Assembly: GCF_910593845.1 (NCBI RefSeq)
Contig: NZ_CAJVAS010000018.1
Span: 52,541-116,540, forward strand
Direction of reading: 5' to 3'
Length of the DNA: 64,000 bases
Source: Paenibacillus solanacearum
GTDB lineage: Bacteria; Bacillota; Bacilli; Paenibacillales; NBRC-103111
The notes under the pieces were generated by a model that saw only the letters and a list, made by a program, of their open reading frames with translations, did not search any database and was not told the origin of the DNA. The translations under genes and the position numbers were made by a program. This document shows, piece after piece, positions 26,501 to 34,650 of this stretch. Numbering within the stretch: the first letter of the stretch is position 1; each line of letters begins with the position of its first letter.

Positions 26501-29297
26501 CGCCGGTCAAACGGACGCCGGAGCGAAGCTCGACATGAACGGGACGAAGGTGCCGCTTGATGACGCAGGACGCTTCGTATACTATGCTCCGCTCGATTGG
26601 GTGGCGCAAGCCGACCGCAACAAGTTTACGGTTACGGCTTCAGACGAGGTTGGCAATAAGACCGAGTCCGGCTTTGAAATTATGCGGGACACCGCAGATT
26701 CGATCCCAAGCTATCCTGGGGATCTGGCGGCATTGACGACCGGCGGCGCCACGATGATCGCGCCGTATACCTTCGGCAAGACTTCGTATCAGGCGGTCGC
26801 TTATTCCGGGAAAGTCCGCATCTATGCGGTCCCGATGGTGCCCTCCTCTGCGGTGACGATAGACGGTCAGGCAATGAACGGCAGCGGCTATGCCGAAATT
26901 GAGGTGCCGATCACAGGCCGCACCGTGCAAGTTCAAGTTCAGCCGACGAGCGGGACGGGCAAGACGTATACGCTGCAGATCAGCGGAACCGGCTCCGGCG
27001 TGGCCGCACTGCGCACGCTGAAGCTGAATGATGCGACGGCAGGGCAAACCGGCAAAGAGCTTGCCGCCCAGCCATTTACGGGCGGAGAGAATCAATACGC
27101 CGTTTATGTCGGCCATACGGTTGACAGCGTGACCTTGACGGCAGGCGCCTTGCAAGAGGGGTCCGTCATTAAGGTCAAAGGACAAGCGGTACAGAGCGGA
27201 CAAGCGTCGCAGGCGATTCCGCTGAAAGTGGGCGAGAATCCAATTCCGGTGACGGTAACTTCGCCGGACAACTCGGAAACGCGAAGCTACCAGATCGCCG
27301 TATGGCGCGAAGCGAATAGCAACGCACAGCTCCAGCAGTTGGGGCTGGCGACGGAAGGAGCGGAGCTCGTCACCGCCTTCCAGCCTGCAAATACGCATTA
27401 CCAGGTGCTTGTTCCGAATGGAGCCGAAGAGCTCAAGCTCTCGCCTTCAACGCAGCAAGACGATGCAACGATTCGCATGAACAATCAAGTGGTGGCGAAA
27501 GGCTCGGTTGTATCGATCCCGTTCAAGCGGGAACAGATGGTGCAGACGACAGCCGTTGAAGTAACCGCACAGGATGGAACGAAGCTGACGTATACCGTTT
27601 CCATGCTGCGCAAACAGGCTTCCCCTGCGAAGCCGCCGCTGCTGGCAAGCTTGCAGACGGACAGCGTGCTCGACGGCGCCTTCAATCCGTACAAGCTGAA
27701 TTACGGCACGGTTGGCACGACGATCAGCGGCAACGTGGCCATTACGGCGACGGCCAACGATCCGGAAGCGACCGTAACGGTAGCGGACGAATCCTTCAAA
27801 GGCGGCGGCAGCTTCCTGCCTAAGCTGGAGATGGGGGATAACACCTTAATCGTCAGAGTCGAAGCGGCGAACAAGGCGGCTTCACAGACATACTCCATCG
27901 ACGTGACACGCGTAGCGGAAGATTCTTCGGATGAACTGCTTCCTAATGCGCGACAAACGACGATTACCGGCGCTGTCGGCGGCTGGACGGATCAAACGAC
28001 GATCGTCCGAAACCGTACGGAAGACGGGAAAGCGATCGATATCGTGAAGCTGGATGCTGAGAAAGCGAAGTCGATCCTCGACAAAGCGGTTCAGAACAAG
28101 GACAGCGTCGCGCGGATTTACGTGACGGATCTGCCGAACGCGCCTGCGGACGAACGGATTGTCAGCTTGACTGCGGACACCGTATCTATGCTTGCCCAAG
28201 GCGGCTTGTCGTTACAGGTCGTGCTGCCGGACGCACAGCTCTCCTTGTCGGCGGCATCGCTGCAGCAGCTGAGCAAAGACGGTCAAGATGTGTACTTCCG
28301 CGTCGTACCGGTCCGCAGCAGCACCGAGCGCGGTGAAGTCACTTCACGCGTGCAGACGGCCGAACTGGTACGCAGTGCGGCAGGGGACGGGCCGGTCACG
28401 GTCATCGGCCAGCCGGTGAAGATCGAAACGAATTACTCCGGGTACACGACCGAGCTCCTGTTCCCGCTGGATGCATTGACGCTGCCGGACAATGAGGCGG
28501 CCGCCAAGCAAGTCTTGTCGGAGCTGGCCGTATATATCGAGCACAGCGACGGCGACAAGGCGCTTCAGCAAGGTGAAATTCGTTATAATGCAGAAGGCAA
28601 ACCAATCGGAATCGCGATTGAAATTCATAAATTCAGTACATTTACGATCATTCAGAAGCATCAAGCGGATGCGGCGAATGTGCTTGCGCCTTACTTGTCC
28701 GGCTATCCGGATGGCACGTTCCGTCCGGCGCAAGCGATCACGCGCGCGGAATTGGCGACCATTCTGCATCGCATCGGCGCACGCAGCACCGCAGGTCAAG
28801 CGGATGGGGCACAAGCGCAGGGCTACCCTGACGTTACCGCAGCCCATTGGGCGGCGGAAGCTATTGCCGCCATGCAGCGCTCAGGGCTCATGCTCGGCGA
28901 CGACAACGGGCTATTCCGCCCAGACGATGCGATTACGCGCGGCGAGCTGGCGAGCATTGCGGCCAGATTGCTCCCGCAAACCGCCAAAGACGCGGCTCAG
29001 TCGGGCGAATACAGCGATACCGCAGGCCATTGGGCACTCGAAGCGATCAAGCAAGCTTCGCAGGCGGGCATCTTGTCCGGCTATCCGGACGGCTCCTTCC
29101 AGCCGGATAACAAGCTGAACCGCGCGGAAGCAGTCAAAGTATTGAACAAAGTATTCGGACGACCGGCGGCGAACGTGCAAGCCTCGAGCTGGCCGGACGT
29201 GCCGAAGGACCACTGGGCCGTTCAGGAAATCGAATCGGCTTCCGGCACAGTGACGAAGCAGTCTGATGGCAGTGTATACGTAGTACCAAGCCATTAA
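20562..29297 (+). CDS. Giant S-layer-anchored surface protein (kelch, pre-peptidase-like, cadherin-like and SLH domains)
   Basis: 2911 residues. GTG 20562 is chosen because GGAGGGGG lies 8 bases upstream and a signal peptide (RRRWNTGLAKLLIAVLLLQY, ending near GLNVAQA) follows. By approximate residue: kelch propeller ~50-450 (repeats such as KVLLFGGESKTG, NDTWLWDG); fibronectin III-like 475-570; IPT-like ~585-680; a long beta-rich segment 690-1110; three related pre-peptidase-C-like repeats ~1280-1630; fibronectin-like 1645-1835; Ig-like ~1945-2045; about four cadherin-like beta-sandwich repeats 2060-2450; a linker domain common before SLH modules; three SLH motifs 2710-2900 (SGYPDGTFRPAQAITRAELA and two variants). 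The SLH triplet should bind pyruvylated secondary cell-wall polymer. It looks like an adhesin or scaffold; no catalytic domain was recognised. Confidence 0.9.
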   Translation: MRRRWNTGLAKLLIAVLLLQYVPFLHGGLNVAQADGTVTGQTYGNGTVQTNIYAPTPKTVAAKTDKSKLMDYTWEEIKLNLKPDPRQAASMIYDENAGNVVMFGGVDDSGALFDETWIWDGRAKTWTELLDRNPRPPKRKGAVMAYDAVSKKVLLFGGESKTGVLNDTWLWDGINARWEQVTGLAAVPPARGGSQMAYDGEQLVLFGGYSSTGSAKTLLGDTWLWDGTAWSEVQQPAQSPPAAYGGQMAYDGNTAVLYGGNSGSVTKTYVGTGGNKETKSITHDDSSPMLWKWDRTAKSWSSVDGPESYGRWGHAMAYDGRRAVFFSGERDYIHMYYPSLVENLKLPSSMYPDMKGKSDPNAGIFDWSGSIAYGWSGTGWDNYHYTFTMEALYQNEPRNLPFALSYASMAFDGKNFVLFGGNRNEISVMDKYGTEGGKVVDTLPAGNVNETWVFGYTPPTAPGIKFDTGVEPLPTFDPQHVNDTVSVITNVYDDGSRTIASRGVEYRKNGDSAWTQAPFTGTEPKGVGSFEVVLSGLIWQQEYEIRGYAGNEIGMSYTEIKSFTMKDDPNMLPPDVRYDRIGASFLHVKDNKRLVAVGTGVSNLLRKPLDKIDYYLQGEDGKKYVLDYNVLNDRQLELTLKQPEDKNAERVDLPPGKYDVYLNHAFYTPYVFPQGLTVTALDFYKPRNFARVEVPSTSASNEVSSLLLQGPFTEDPNSVGTYTLNDTSEIVSINDTVMFKGTRLSVTKGSPSTISGEGRLYVNGGGSLGANVSYTIQDGPFTISSDNFSIALNSAEATDYLNMGMPVKASSLVFAKDGLRLTGDLQVGLQVGNQNVTESVPVDGIKYRNNRFDLSGSFTMSSKFRVGPFNVSDTQFVMDSRVPYVGVQGKGSLPDTDISFDLSMKTKQGRLDGLNFSMYSKAKLASTGLQVNYLFGSVDQLADKTQIPQTFGVKGSINDVIVPELKHPQANYKFNLIGTDTIEMDVSSYGFNARGIEYYYWLPVKNMNMQTVVNPRTAGIKGFTDPGFASKGDINVFEVVKGAITTYSFNKKGLNGVIKGTVYVPKGIPRIGGATVNNVALSVSPTGMSGSFRHNGVGANVKYTFNNNTILFEVEAEPPKKSWWEKGLDFINNVNDFMDAAEPWLDIAEELFLMKPDSGKQVRIAAANPLKRVFDLTTVGLTFQPEDTTQTDVKARMADGQLTTLDRTPLMTAETNASNGQVTTSFKVGRSYNALITLTGDQPSAALSQPAGSNQTQEQKAKTELYYDSASDTTFMRVSLQEGTWKLATAGSSRIGIQELLFADESLTLKTLAELWTQTPERAVTSLVMEERGMYLLKVGAAQGETIVYKPDGRPYSLQTAQNQPDWNTYRDAEGNLYVLLNAVEAGTWMISAGTSPKAALYLVPSNTAIGDIAQWVQAQAYPTAIELNRSDNGQAIVEIYGADAQTKLYMPSGELYALQSDPNQPGMNAVYDAAQQKLTVLLNGDDLSGQWRAVSSGFTSVIAYKSSRKLKSVKPLLMEGRFTKRFELAEQGDYMLTISGGNESTVITAPDGTPYTLNFTTPDGNAYLQPAADRTASGSNGTDPLQQTQVDTPNPANDGRDMLYVSLLNAPAGKWSIQNAKKVDLQIQKLLPQPAIKASVTAVAGADNRIQVTWSMEHASPDAQVTVMLTDSADQYIGEVIADGLNASGSKIIDIPAMTMPGTYRLSVAGTGADKPPVYAIAEGTVEVTAPYTLQAPERPEVFSTGNGEVSLRFPSLPGNVMLYRVWAAGGANGQTAVPVMDFAPQQGNVQVAVISGLTAGSSYTLHVSAMGQEQERLVLSPSSASVTTELPVAQPAALTVALDAGTHEVQERGYTSSEGNSETMFITSADQASLRVASDQSAALTLTVNGQQLGSGQVPAGGTHTFALHELLGVGTLKERDYSVLIEAVNERGDRSTAYRKLFVDRTGPMLIVSGGDDAQGKRIALNGTITADSKIYIAGQTDAGAKLDMNGTKVPLDDAGRFVYYAPLDWVAQADRNKFTVTASDEVGNKTESGFEIMRDTADSIPSYPGDLAALTTGGATMIAPYTFGKTSYQAVAYSGKVRIYAVPMVPSSAVTIDGQAMNGSGYAEIEVPITGRTVQVQVQPTSGTGKTYTLQISGTGSGVAALRTLKLNDATAGQTGKELAAQPFTGGENQYAVYVGHTVDSVTLTAGALQEGSVIKVKGQAVQSGQASQAIPLKVGENPIPVTVTSPDNSETRSYQIAVWREANSNAQLQQLGLATEGAELVTAFQPANTHYQVLVPNGAEELKLSPSTQQDDATIRMNNQVVAKGSVVSIPFKREQMVQTTAVEVTAQDGTKLTYTVSMLRKQASPAKPPLLASLQTDSVLDGAFNPYKLNYGTVGTTISGNVAITATANDPEATVTVADESFKGGGSFLPKLEMGDNTLIVRVEAANKAASQTYSIDVTRVAEDSSDELLPNARQTTITGAVGGWTDQTTIVRNRTEDGKAIDIVKLDAEKAKSILDKAVQNKDSVARIYVTDLPNAPADERIVSLTADTVSMLAQGGLSLQVVLPDAQLSLSAASLQQLSKDGQDVYFRVVPVRSSTERGEVTSRVQTAELVRSAAGDGPVTVIGQPVKIETNYSGYTTELLFPLDALTLPDNEAAAKQVLSELAVYIEHSDGDKALQQGEIRYNAEGKPIGIAIEIHKFSTFTIIQKHQADAANVLAPYLSGYPDGTFRPAQAITRAELATILHRIGARSTAGQADGAQAQGYPDVTAAHWAAEAIAAMQRSGLMLGDDNGLFRPDDAITRGELASIAARLLPQTAKDAAQSGEYSDTAGHWALEAIKQASQAGILSGYPDGSFQPDNKLNRAEAVKVLNKVFGRPAANVQASSWPDVPKDHWAVQEIESASGTVTKQSDGSVYVVPSH

Positions 29298-29310
29298 TTA
29301 GGTAACGGCA

Positions 29311-29350
29311 AAGCCCATGAGCGCTAACATGCTTATGGGCTTTTGTTTTT
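29311..29350 (+). terminator. Rho-independent terminator of the giant gene
   Basis: AAAGCCCAT pairs with ATGGGTTTT (one G-U) across an inner GAGC/GCTT region, and the 3' side continues into TTTTGTTTTTG. It begins 14 bases after the stop codon. Confidence 0.78.
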
Positions 29351-29475
29351 GTTTCCCCGAGCCGACATCATGCAGGCATTCGGCGCATTTTTCGCAAAAG
29401 AAAGCACATGCTTGACCTTCACATAATGTGATGGTTTACAATGGCGGTATCGAACCACATATGGGAGGGATGGTT

Positions 29476-29856
29476 GTGAATATCGGCGAGTTATCGAGAA
29501 GGACGGGGGTAAGCCTGCGGTCGCTGCGATATTACGAGGAGAAGCAATTGCTGACGCCTGCACGGCTGGAGAACGGATACCGAGATTATGCGGAGTCCGA
29601 CGCGGAAAAGGTCGAATTGATCCAGCTGTATTTTAGCCTCGGTCTGACGGCGGGCGAAATCTTGGACTTTTTTGATTGTTTGTTTCAGAACGGAGGGAAG
29701 CTGCAGTGCCTTCCGAACGCGATTGAGTTGGGCGAACGAAAAATAACCGAAATCAGGAAACAAATCGAATTGCTGAGCAAAGCCGAGTCGCGGCTGGAGG
29801 AGAGTGTTGCCAAATGGAAGCATGTAATCGGCCGAACGGAGGGGGAGACGCAATGA
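29476..29856 (+). CDS. MerR family transcriptional regulator
   Basis: 126 residues. The N-terminal MerR HTH reads NIGELSRRTGVSLRSLRYYE, then KQLLTPARLENGYRDY, followed by a long dimerisation coiled coil (LGERKITEIRKQIELLSKAE). No Cys pattern for metal binding is obvious at the C-terminus, so an organic effector is more likely. GTG 29476 sits 6 bases after GGGAGGG; ATG 29470 is too close to it. The stop overlaps the start of the next gene (ATGA), so the downstream dehydrogenase is translationally coupled and a probable target. Confidence 0.9.
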   Translation: MNIGELSRRTGVSLRSLRYYEEKQLLTPARLENGYRDYAESDAEKVELIQLYFSLGLTAGEILDFFDCLFQNGGKLQCLPNAIELGERKITEIRKQIELLSKAESRLEESVAKWKHVIGRTEGETQ

Positions 29857-30581
29857 ATCCGATGAGTCAACGCATAGCGCTTGTGACCGGAGCAAACCGC
29901 GGAATCGGCAAAGAAATTGCCCGGCAGCTTGCGAGACAAGGCTTGCATGTCTTGGTCGGATGCCGTGACGCAGAGAAGGGACGGGATGTGGCCGATCAGT
30001 TACTTGAGGAAGGGGGATCGGCGGAAGCGATAGCCGTTGAAGTGAACCGTCCCGACAGTATTGCTCGACTGATGGACAATGTGACACGGCGCTACGGCCG
30101 TCTGGACGTTCTTGTGAATAATGCCGGAATCATTTTGGATCGGGGCACCTCCGTATTGCAAGTGGAGCGGGCGGTTATGCAGGAAACGTTCGAGACCAAT
30201 TACTTCGGAGCGCTTCACCTGATTCAGGCCGTGGTACCGCTCATGAAGCGGCATCATTACGGACGGATCGTCAATGTTTCGTCGGCGCTCGGATCTTTTC
30301 AAGTGCATCGAGGCTTGCTGGGGCTAAAAGGCAGCTCGTCCGCCTACCGCATTTCGAAAACGATGCTGAATGCGCTGACTTGTCTGGCCGCACAGGAAGT
30401 CGAAGGCTGGGGCATCAAGGTGAACGCCGTTTGCCCTGGGCGGGTGCAGACCGATATGGGCGGGGCTGATGCGCCTCAGACAGTTGCGGAAGGGGCGGAT
30501 ACGGCCGTATGGCTTGCTACGCTTGCTGAAGACGGCCCGAACGGCGGCTTCTTCCGCGATCGCAAGAAAGCGGAATGGTAA
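29853..30581 (+). CDS. SDR family oxidoreductase (carbonyl reductase-like)
   Basis: 242 residues. NAD(P)-binding TGANRGIGKEIA (near residue 12), the structural NNAG motif, and the catalytic Ser...YRISK (SSSAYRISKTMLNA) are all present. The C-terminal NGGFF resembles carbonyl-reductase members, which reduce quinones and aldehydes with NADPH. Start and stop of merR overlap in ATGA. A truncated amidohydrolase-like frame starts at its stop codon, so the three genes form one transcript. Confidence 0.92.
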   Translation: MNPMSQRIALVTGANRGIGKEIARQLARQGLHVLVGCRDAEKGRDVADQLLEEGGSAEAIAVEVNRPDSIARLMDNVTRRYGRLDVLVNNAGIILDRGTSVLQVERAVMQETFETNYFGALHLIQAVVPLMKRHHYGRIVNVSSALGSFQVHRGLLGLKGSSSAYRISKTMLNALTCLAAQEVEGWGIKVNAVCPGRVQTDMGGADAPQTVAEGADTAVWLATLAEDGPNGGFFRDRKKAEW

Positions 30582-31180
30582 TGTACGTTATCACCTCGAA
30601 GCTGCAATGGAAGGCGCAGCATCCGATGAACGGTAACCTCCCGGCCATTTATGAGCTATGTGGGCAATACAAGGTACCGATTCTGCTGCATATCGACCCG
30701 CCTTTCGGAGAGCCGATCGCAAGGCTGGAAGAAGCGCTTCGCGCCTTTGCGCATGCCAACGTATATAATCCTCCCGAGCGAATCGAGAGCCTGCTAAGCC
30801 GCCATGCGAATGTGTACATTGACTTTTTTGCGGGGTTTACCGTTTATGACCCTAATAATCAATATGCTGTAGAAAGCTACATCCCGCTCATTCGGGAATA
30901 TGCCGAACGCTTCTTCCTGAGCACCGATTCCGCCACGGCGCGAAACCTCGACTATGAAAAGGCGATCAACGCGATGTACGAGGTGATCGACTTGTGCGAG
31001 GATGACGAGGTCCGCGAGCGGATCGCGAGAAGGAACTTTTTGGAGATTATCGAGGCGCAGCCGGCTACCCGGACGCAAATCGAATGCATCGAGCGAAGCG
31101 CATTGGCGTACGATGTCAGGACGCTGAACAAACGAATCGCCAATGAGCTTATGATCGCCGGCGGGTTGGATAATCGGTAG
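30575..31180 (+). CDS. Amidohydrolase-related protein, probably 5'-truncated
   Basis: 201 residues resembling the C-terminal two thirds of a TIM-barrel amidohydrolase: PILLHIDPPFGEP carries a metal-type His, and FFLSTDSATARNL a strand-end Asp as in this superfamily. The usual N-terminal HxH strand is missing, and a homologue would be expected to start about 100-150 residues earlier. The frame begins at ATG 30575 or 30581, overlapping the SDR stop codon. It may be a genuine short, coupled protein, but a deletion that joined a hydrolase tail to the SDR gene is the likelier reading. Confidence 0.6.
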   Translation: MVMYVITSKLQWKAQHPMNGNLPAIYELCGQYKVPILLHIDPPFGEPIARLEEALRAFAHANVYNPPERIESLLSRHANVYIDFFAGFTVYDPNNQYAVESYIPLIREYAERFFLSTDSATARNLDYEKAINAMYEVIDLCEDDEVRERIARRNFLEIIEAQPATRTQIECIERSALAYDVRTLNKRIANELMIAGGLDNR

Positions 31181-31264
31181 GACATGGTGCATAGCGGCTG
31201 CGCGAACCGGCGTACATAAGAAACATAGGTTGCAAAAATAGCGAGCGAATTGCAACTTTCATCC

Positions 31265-31279
31265 GAACGTGAACGTTCA
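31265..31279. promoter_or_regulatory. Possible response-regulator binding site
   Basis: GAACGT occurs twice in tandem (31265-31276) and the second copy is part of the perfect palindrome TGAACGTTCA. It lies 80 bases upstream of the two-component operon and could be an autoregulatory site. Confidence 0.35.
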
Positions 31280-31357
31280 TGATATGAAGCACATTTTCAT
31301 AGAAACAGCGAAGAAGAGTGACATACTGCTGCTGCTATAGAAACCGGAGGTAGCGCA

Positions 31358-32014
31358 ATGGCGCATATGCTCATCGTCGAGGACGAGCCTTCCATCAACG
31401 ATCTGATTGCCATGAACCTGGAGCTCGTCGGCCATACCAGCGAACAAGCATATGACGGTAACCAGGCACTCGCATGTCTAACGAATAATACATATGCCTT
31501 GATCATCCTGGATGTGATGCTGCCGGGATTGGACGGCTTTGCTCTTATGGAGCATGTCGGCCAAGAGACGCCGGTCATTTTCCTTACCGCTATGGGCAAT
31601 TTGTCCGATCGGGTCAAAGGGCTGAAGCTCGGAGCGGACGATTATATTGTGAAGCCGTTCGAAGCCGTGGAGCTGCTGGCGCGGATTGATGCGGTGCTGC
31701 GCCGAACGCAGCGGACGTCTCCTCTATTCTCGCTTGACGATACGGTGGTGAATCTGGACAGCCGGGTGGTCACCGTGGACGGTCAAGTGATGGAGATGAC
31801 GCTCCGTGAATTCGAGCTGCTTGAGACGCTGATCAAGAACAAAAACATCGCGCTGTCCCGCGAAAAGCTGCTTCACCTCGTTTGGGGCTACGATTATATC
31901 GGCGAAACGAGAACCGTTGACGTGCATATCCAGAAGCTGCGCAAAAAATTAAACTGGGAGAACCGGATCAAGACGGTGTACAAGCTGGGGTACCGGCTTG
32001 AGGTCAGTCCATGA
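31358..32014 (+). CDS. OmpR-family response regulator
   Basis: 218 residues: receiver domain (acidic pair EDE near residue 8-10, phosphoacceptor Asp ~52 in LIILDVMLPG, Lys in IVKPFEA) and a winged-helix OmpR output domain (LREFELLETLIKN ... GETRTVDVHIQKLRKKL). It ends in ATGA overlapping the start of the kinase gene. Start ATG 31358 has CGGAGG upstream. Its targets probably include the neighbouring secreted protein gene at 33503. Confidence 0.95.
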   Translation: MAHMLIVEDEPSINDLIAMNLELVGHTSEQAYDGNQALACLTNNTYALIILDVMLPGLDGFALMEHVGQETPVIFLTAMGNLSDRVKGLKLGADDYIVKPFEAVELLARIDAVLRRTQRTSPLFSLDDTVVNLDSRVVTVDGQVMEMTLREFELLETLIKNKNIALSREKLLHLVWGYDYIGETRTVDVHIQKLRKKLNWENRIKTVYKLGYRLEVSP

Positions 32015-33429
32015 AGTTTTGGCAAAAAACGTTTATCGTCACCCTGACGGTATTTATCGTATCGATCAATATATGCTTGTACCTCGTCGCCAAATACTAT
32101 TACACCCAGGATATGAAGCGGGATGCGGACAGGGCGCTGGGAGAATTCCATTTTATATCGAGAAACATATACCAGACGCTCGACAGCATGTACTTCAGGG
32201 ATCAAACGATACCGGTACCCGACTACATGCAAAATGTCATGCGCTCGTATGCGGAGTATTACGCCAAGCAGCACGTTTATTTGCAGCTGTGGAACGCAGG
32301 CAAGCCGATCTTTTCCAACACGCCGCCAGAGGCTGACAGCGAGGGGAGCATCCAGCATCTCATGGAGGATGCCGATGGATCGAGCATACAGATGATAAAC
32401 GATGTAAATTACTTGTTCATCGCCGGCAGCGTTAGCGAGCGCGATGGCCGCTATGCGCTGGTGTACGTGCGCGATAAGTCCGAGTTGTACGAGGAGCAGT
32501 CGCAGCTTACCCGCTACTTGATCATCGTAAGCATTTTCATGGAAATTGCGCTTGCCTTGGTGCTGCTATTGCTGCTAAGAAAGCTTACATCCCCGGTGCG
32601 TGCTTTGCAGCAAGCCGCTCATGAAATTGCCGGCGGCGTCTACGACCGCCGAATCATGGTCAAAGGCAGAGACGAATTCCAGGAGCTGGCCGCAAGCTTC
32701 AATCAAATGGCGGGCAGCATCCAGGAGAAAATCAATGAGCTGGACCGGACCGCACAAAACAAGCAGCGGCTCGTGGACAATTTGGCGCATGAGCTGCGGA
32801 CACCGCTGACGGCGATACGCGGATATGCCGAATATTTGCAGAATGCCAGCGCCCGGGAGCAGGATCGCATCAAAGCGGCGAATTATATTTTGAGCGAAAC
32901 GGACAGGATGCAGAACTTGGCCTTCAAGCTGCTCGATCTTGCGCTTCTGAGCAACAGCGTCATCGATATGCATTCGGTCGCCCCCCAGCAGCTGCTGGAA
33001 TCGGTGAGACAGGCAACGGAACCTAAGCTGCAGGAACGGGACATCCGCTTGAACGTATCCTGTACGCTGCGCGAGCTGTCAGGAGATGCGGTGCTGCTGC
33101 AATCTTTGCTGATCAACCTGATCGATAACGCGGCGAAAGCATCCGCTCCGGGCGCTGCCCTTCGCTTATCGGCCTATGAAGAGGCGGCTCCGATTCTGGA
33201 AGTACAGGATTTTGGCTGCGGGATGGAGGAAGAACAGATCGCGCTCGTATGCGAACCGTTCTACCGTGTGGACCAAGCGCGTACGCGGCATGCGGGTGGC
33301 GCGGGACTCGGACTGGCGCTTTGCCGGCAAATCGCCACGCTGCACGGAGCCGAGCTGACCATTCATTCCAGGCCGGGAGCGGGCACAACGGTGCGGATCG
33401 TTTTTTACAACTCCATTACAACTCCCTGA
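32011..33429 (+). CDS. Sensor histidine kinase
   Basis: 472 residues. Membrane helix 1 at ~8-28, an extracellular sensor of about 130 residues, membrane helix 2 near 170-190, a HAMP segment, a HisKA domain with the phosphorylated His (~259) in NLAHELRTPLTAIRGYAEYL, and an ATPase domain with the N box LLINLIDNAAKAS, DFGCGME and GAGLGLALCR. The large sensor suggests an external ligand or envelope stress rather than the intramembrane sensing of BceS-type kinases. Coupled to the response regulator by a 4-base overlap. Confidence 0.95.
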   Translation: MKFWQKTFIVTLTVFIVSINICLYLVAKYYYTQDMKRDADRALGEFHFISRNIYQTLDSMYFRDQTIPVPDYMQNVMRSYAEYYAKQHVYLQLWNAGKPIFSNTPPEADSEGSIQHLMEDADGSSIQMINDVNYLFIAGSVSERDGRYALVYVRDKSELYEEQSQLTRYLIIVSIFMEIALALVLLLLLRKLTSPVRALQQAAHEIAGGVYDRRIMVKGRDEFQELAASFNQMAGSIQEKINELDRTAQNKQRLVDNLAHELRTPLTAIRGYAEYLQNASAREQDRIKAANYILSETDRMQNLAFKLLDLALLSNSVIDMHSVAPQQLLESVRQATEPKLQERDIRLNVSCTLRELSGDAVLLQSLLINLIDNAAKASAPGAALRLSAYEEAAPILEVQDFGCGMEEEQIALVCEPFYRVDQARTRHAGGAGLGLALCRQIATLHGAELTIHSRPGAGTTVRIVFYNSITTP

Positions 33430-33502
33430 ACACTCGATGATACCGGGCGGGCTATGATAGGTTCGTAGTACGACAGAACAAACGGTAAGGGAGACGATCG
33501 GA

Positions 33503-34396
33503 ATGGCAAAGATCAACAAAACAATGAACAAAGTATGGGTATTGGGCGTAGCCGTTGTGCTGGTTGCCGGAAGCGGCATCACCATGAATTTCGTCCTGAG
33601 CAGCAAGTCGTTTGCGGAGACCGGTAAACAGGTTATTGAACAATATAAGCCGGAGGACACTGTACCCGCTCTGGGCGCGTCCGGCCCAAAGGAAGCCAAA
33701 ACGGAATACACGGTGATCGACCAGTCGAAATCATTGACAAAGGATGAGCTGATGAACTCTCCCAAAGTCCAAGGGCTCTCACCGGATGAAAAGAAGACGT
33801 GGGTCGATGGCGTGGAAGCGACCTATATCCCCAGCGATAAAGATCTTTCCGCAGAACAAGCCGCAGCGTACGGAGCGGCCGTCCTCAAACAATCGTTTGC
33901 AGCCAATCTTAGCGGGTATACCGCCCGGGCGATGTTTTTGAGAGGTGCGCTCCCAGGTACCGATACGTGGACCGTTTCGTTCGATCCGGCAGATTCATCG
34001 GGCCAAGCGAGCGGTTCTCCCGCAGCTACGGCCAAGTCGTATCATGTTTATATGAACGCCGTCAGCGGTACGGTAATCAACGCCAGCGCCTTCGATGAGA
34101 CCACTTCGGAATCTGCGCCGAAGAAGGCTGACACGAGCGACCCGGCATGGCGTGACAAGGCGGAGCAAGCGGTGGCCGTTCTGCTGCCCCGCAATCTTTC
34201 CATCGTCAGCAGCAAGGTGGTAACGACGGAAAACCCGAGATTCGGCGTGCCGGTGCTATGCGAGCTGTCGAACGGTGCGGCCTATGTGGTAGGCATCTCT
34301 ACCGAAAGCAAAGAAGTTATCAATCTGTACTTCTTCCAAAACGGATATGACGGCAGTCTGGAAAACTCGATCAATAAGCAAAAGGGGATGAAATAA
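33503..34396 (+). CDS. Membrane-anchored secreted protein, function unknown
   Basis: 297 residues. A signal anchor lies near residues 10-33; the rest is extracellular and soluble, with two alpha/beta stretches ending in strands such as SYHVYMNAVSGTVINAS and LSNGAAYVVGIS. The first of these resembles the hairpin seen in PepSY-type domains, but the match is weak. It lies 73 bases after the sensor kinase, so it could be an output of, or an accessory to, that two-component system. Confidence 0.75.
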   Translation: MAKINKTMNKVWVLGVAVVLVAGSGITMNFVLSSKSFAETGKQVIEQYKPEDTVPALGASGPKEAKTEYTVIDQSKSLTKDELMNSPKVQGLSPDEKKTWVDGVEATYIPSDKDLSAEQAAAYGAAVLKQSFAANLSGYTARAMFLRGALPGTDTWTVSFDPADSSGQASGSPAATAKSYHVYMNAVSGTVINASAFDETTSESAPKKADTSDPAWRDKAEQAVAVLLPRNLSIVSSKVVTTENPRFGVPVLCELSNGAAYVVGISTESKEVINLYFFQNGYDGSLENSINKQKGMK

Positions 34397-34593
34397 AGCG
34401 AAGAAATCAACGCCAGCCAGAGTGCTGGTGAGACGAGCCGTTGTTTCCATCGGAAGCAGCGGCTTGTTGGTTGCCCATAATTTTTGTATTGAGATGTTTG
34501 GCAGTATCTGTTAATTTTAATGGTATGCGTAACTGGCGTAACGCAGGTCACTGCGGGGGAGCGCATATGGCATAAGCCGTACGCCTGGGCAGA

Positions 34594-34621
34594 GCATTTG
34601 ATCGTCGATCAGGTGCTTTTT
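34594..34621 (+). terminator. Terminator-like hairpin before the DJ-1 gene
   Basis: GCATTTGATCG and CGATCAGGTGC pair over 11 positions (two G-U) with a very tight loop, followed by TTTTT. It lies 200 bases after the previous gene and only 30 bases before the DJ-1 start, so it either ends the upstream transcript or attenuates the downstream one. Confidence 0.6.
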
Positions 34622-34650
34622 CTATTTTCAGACAAGGAAAGGTCAGGTGC

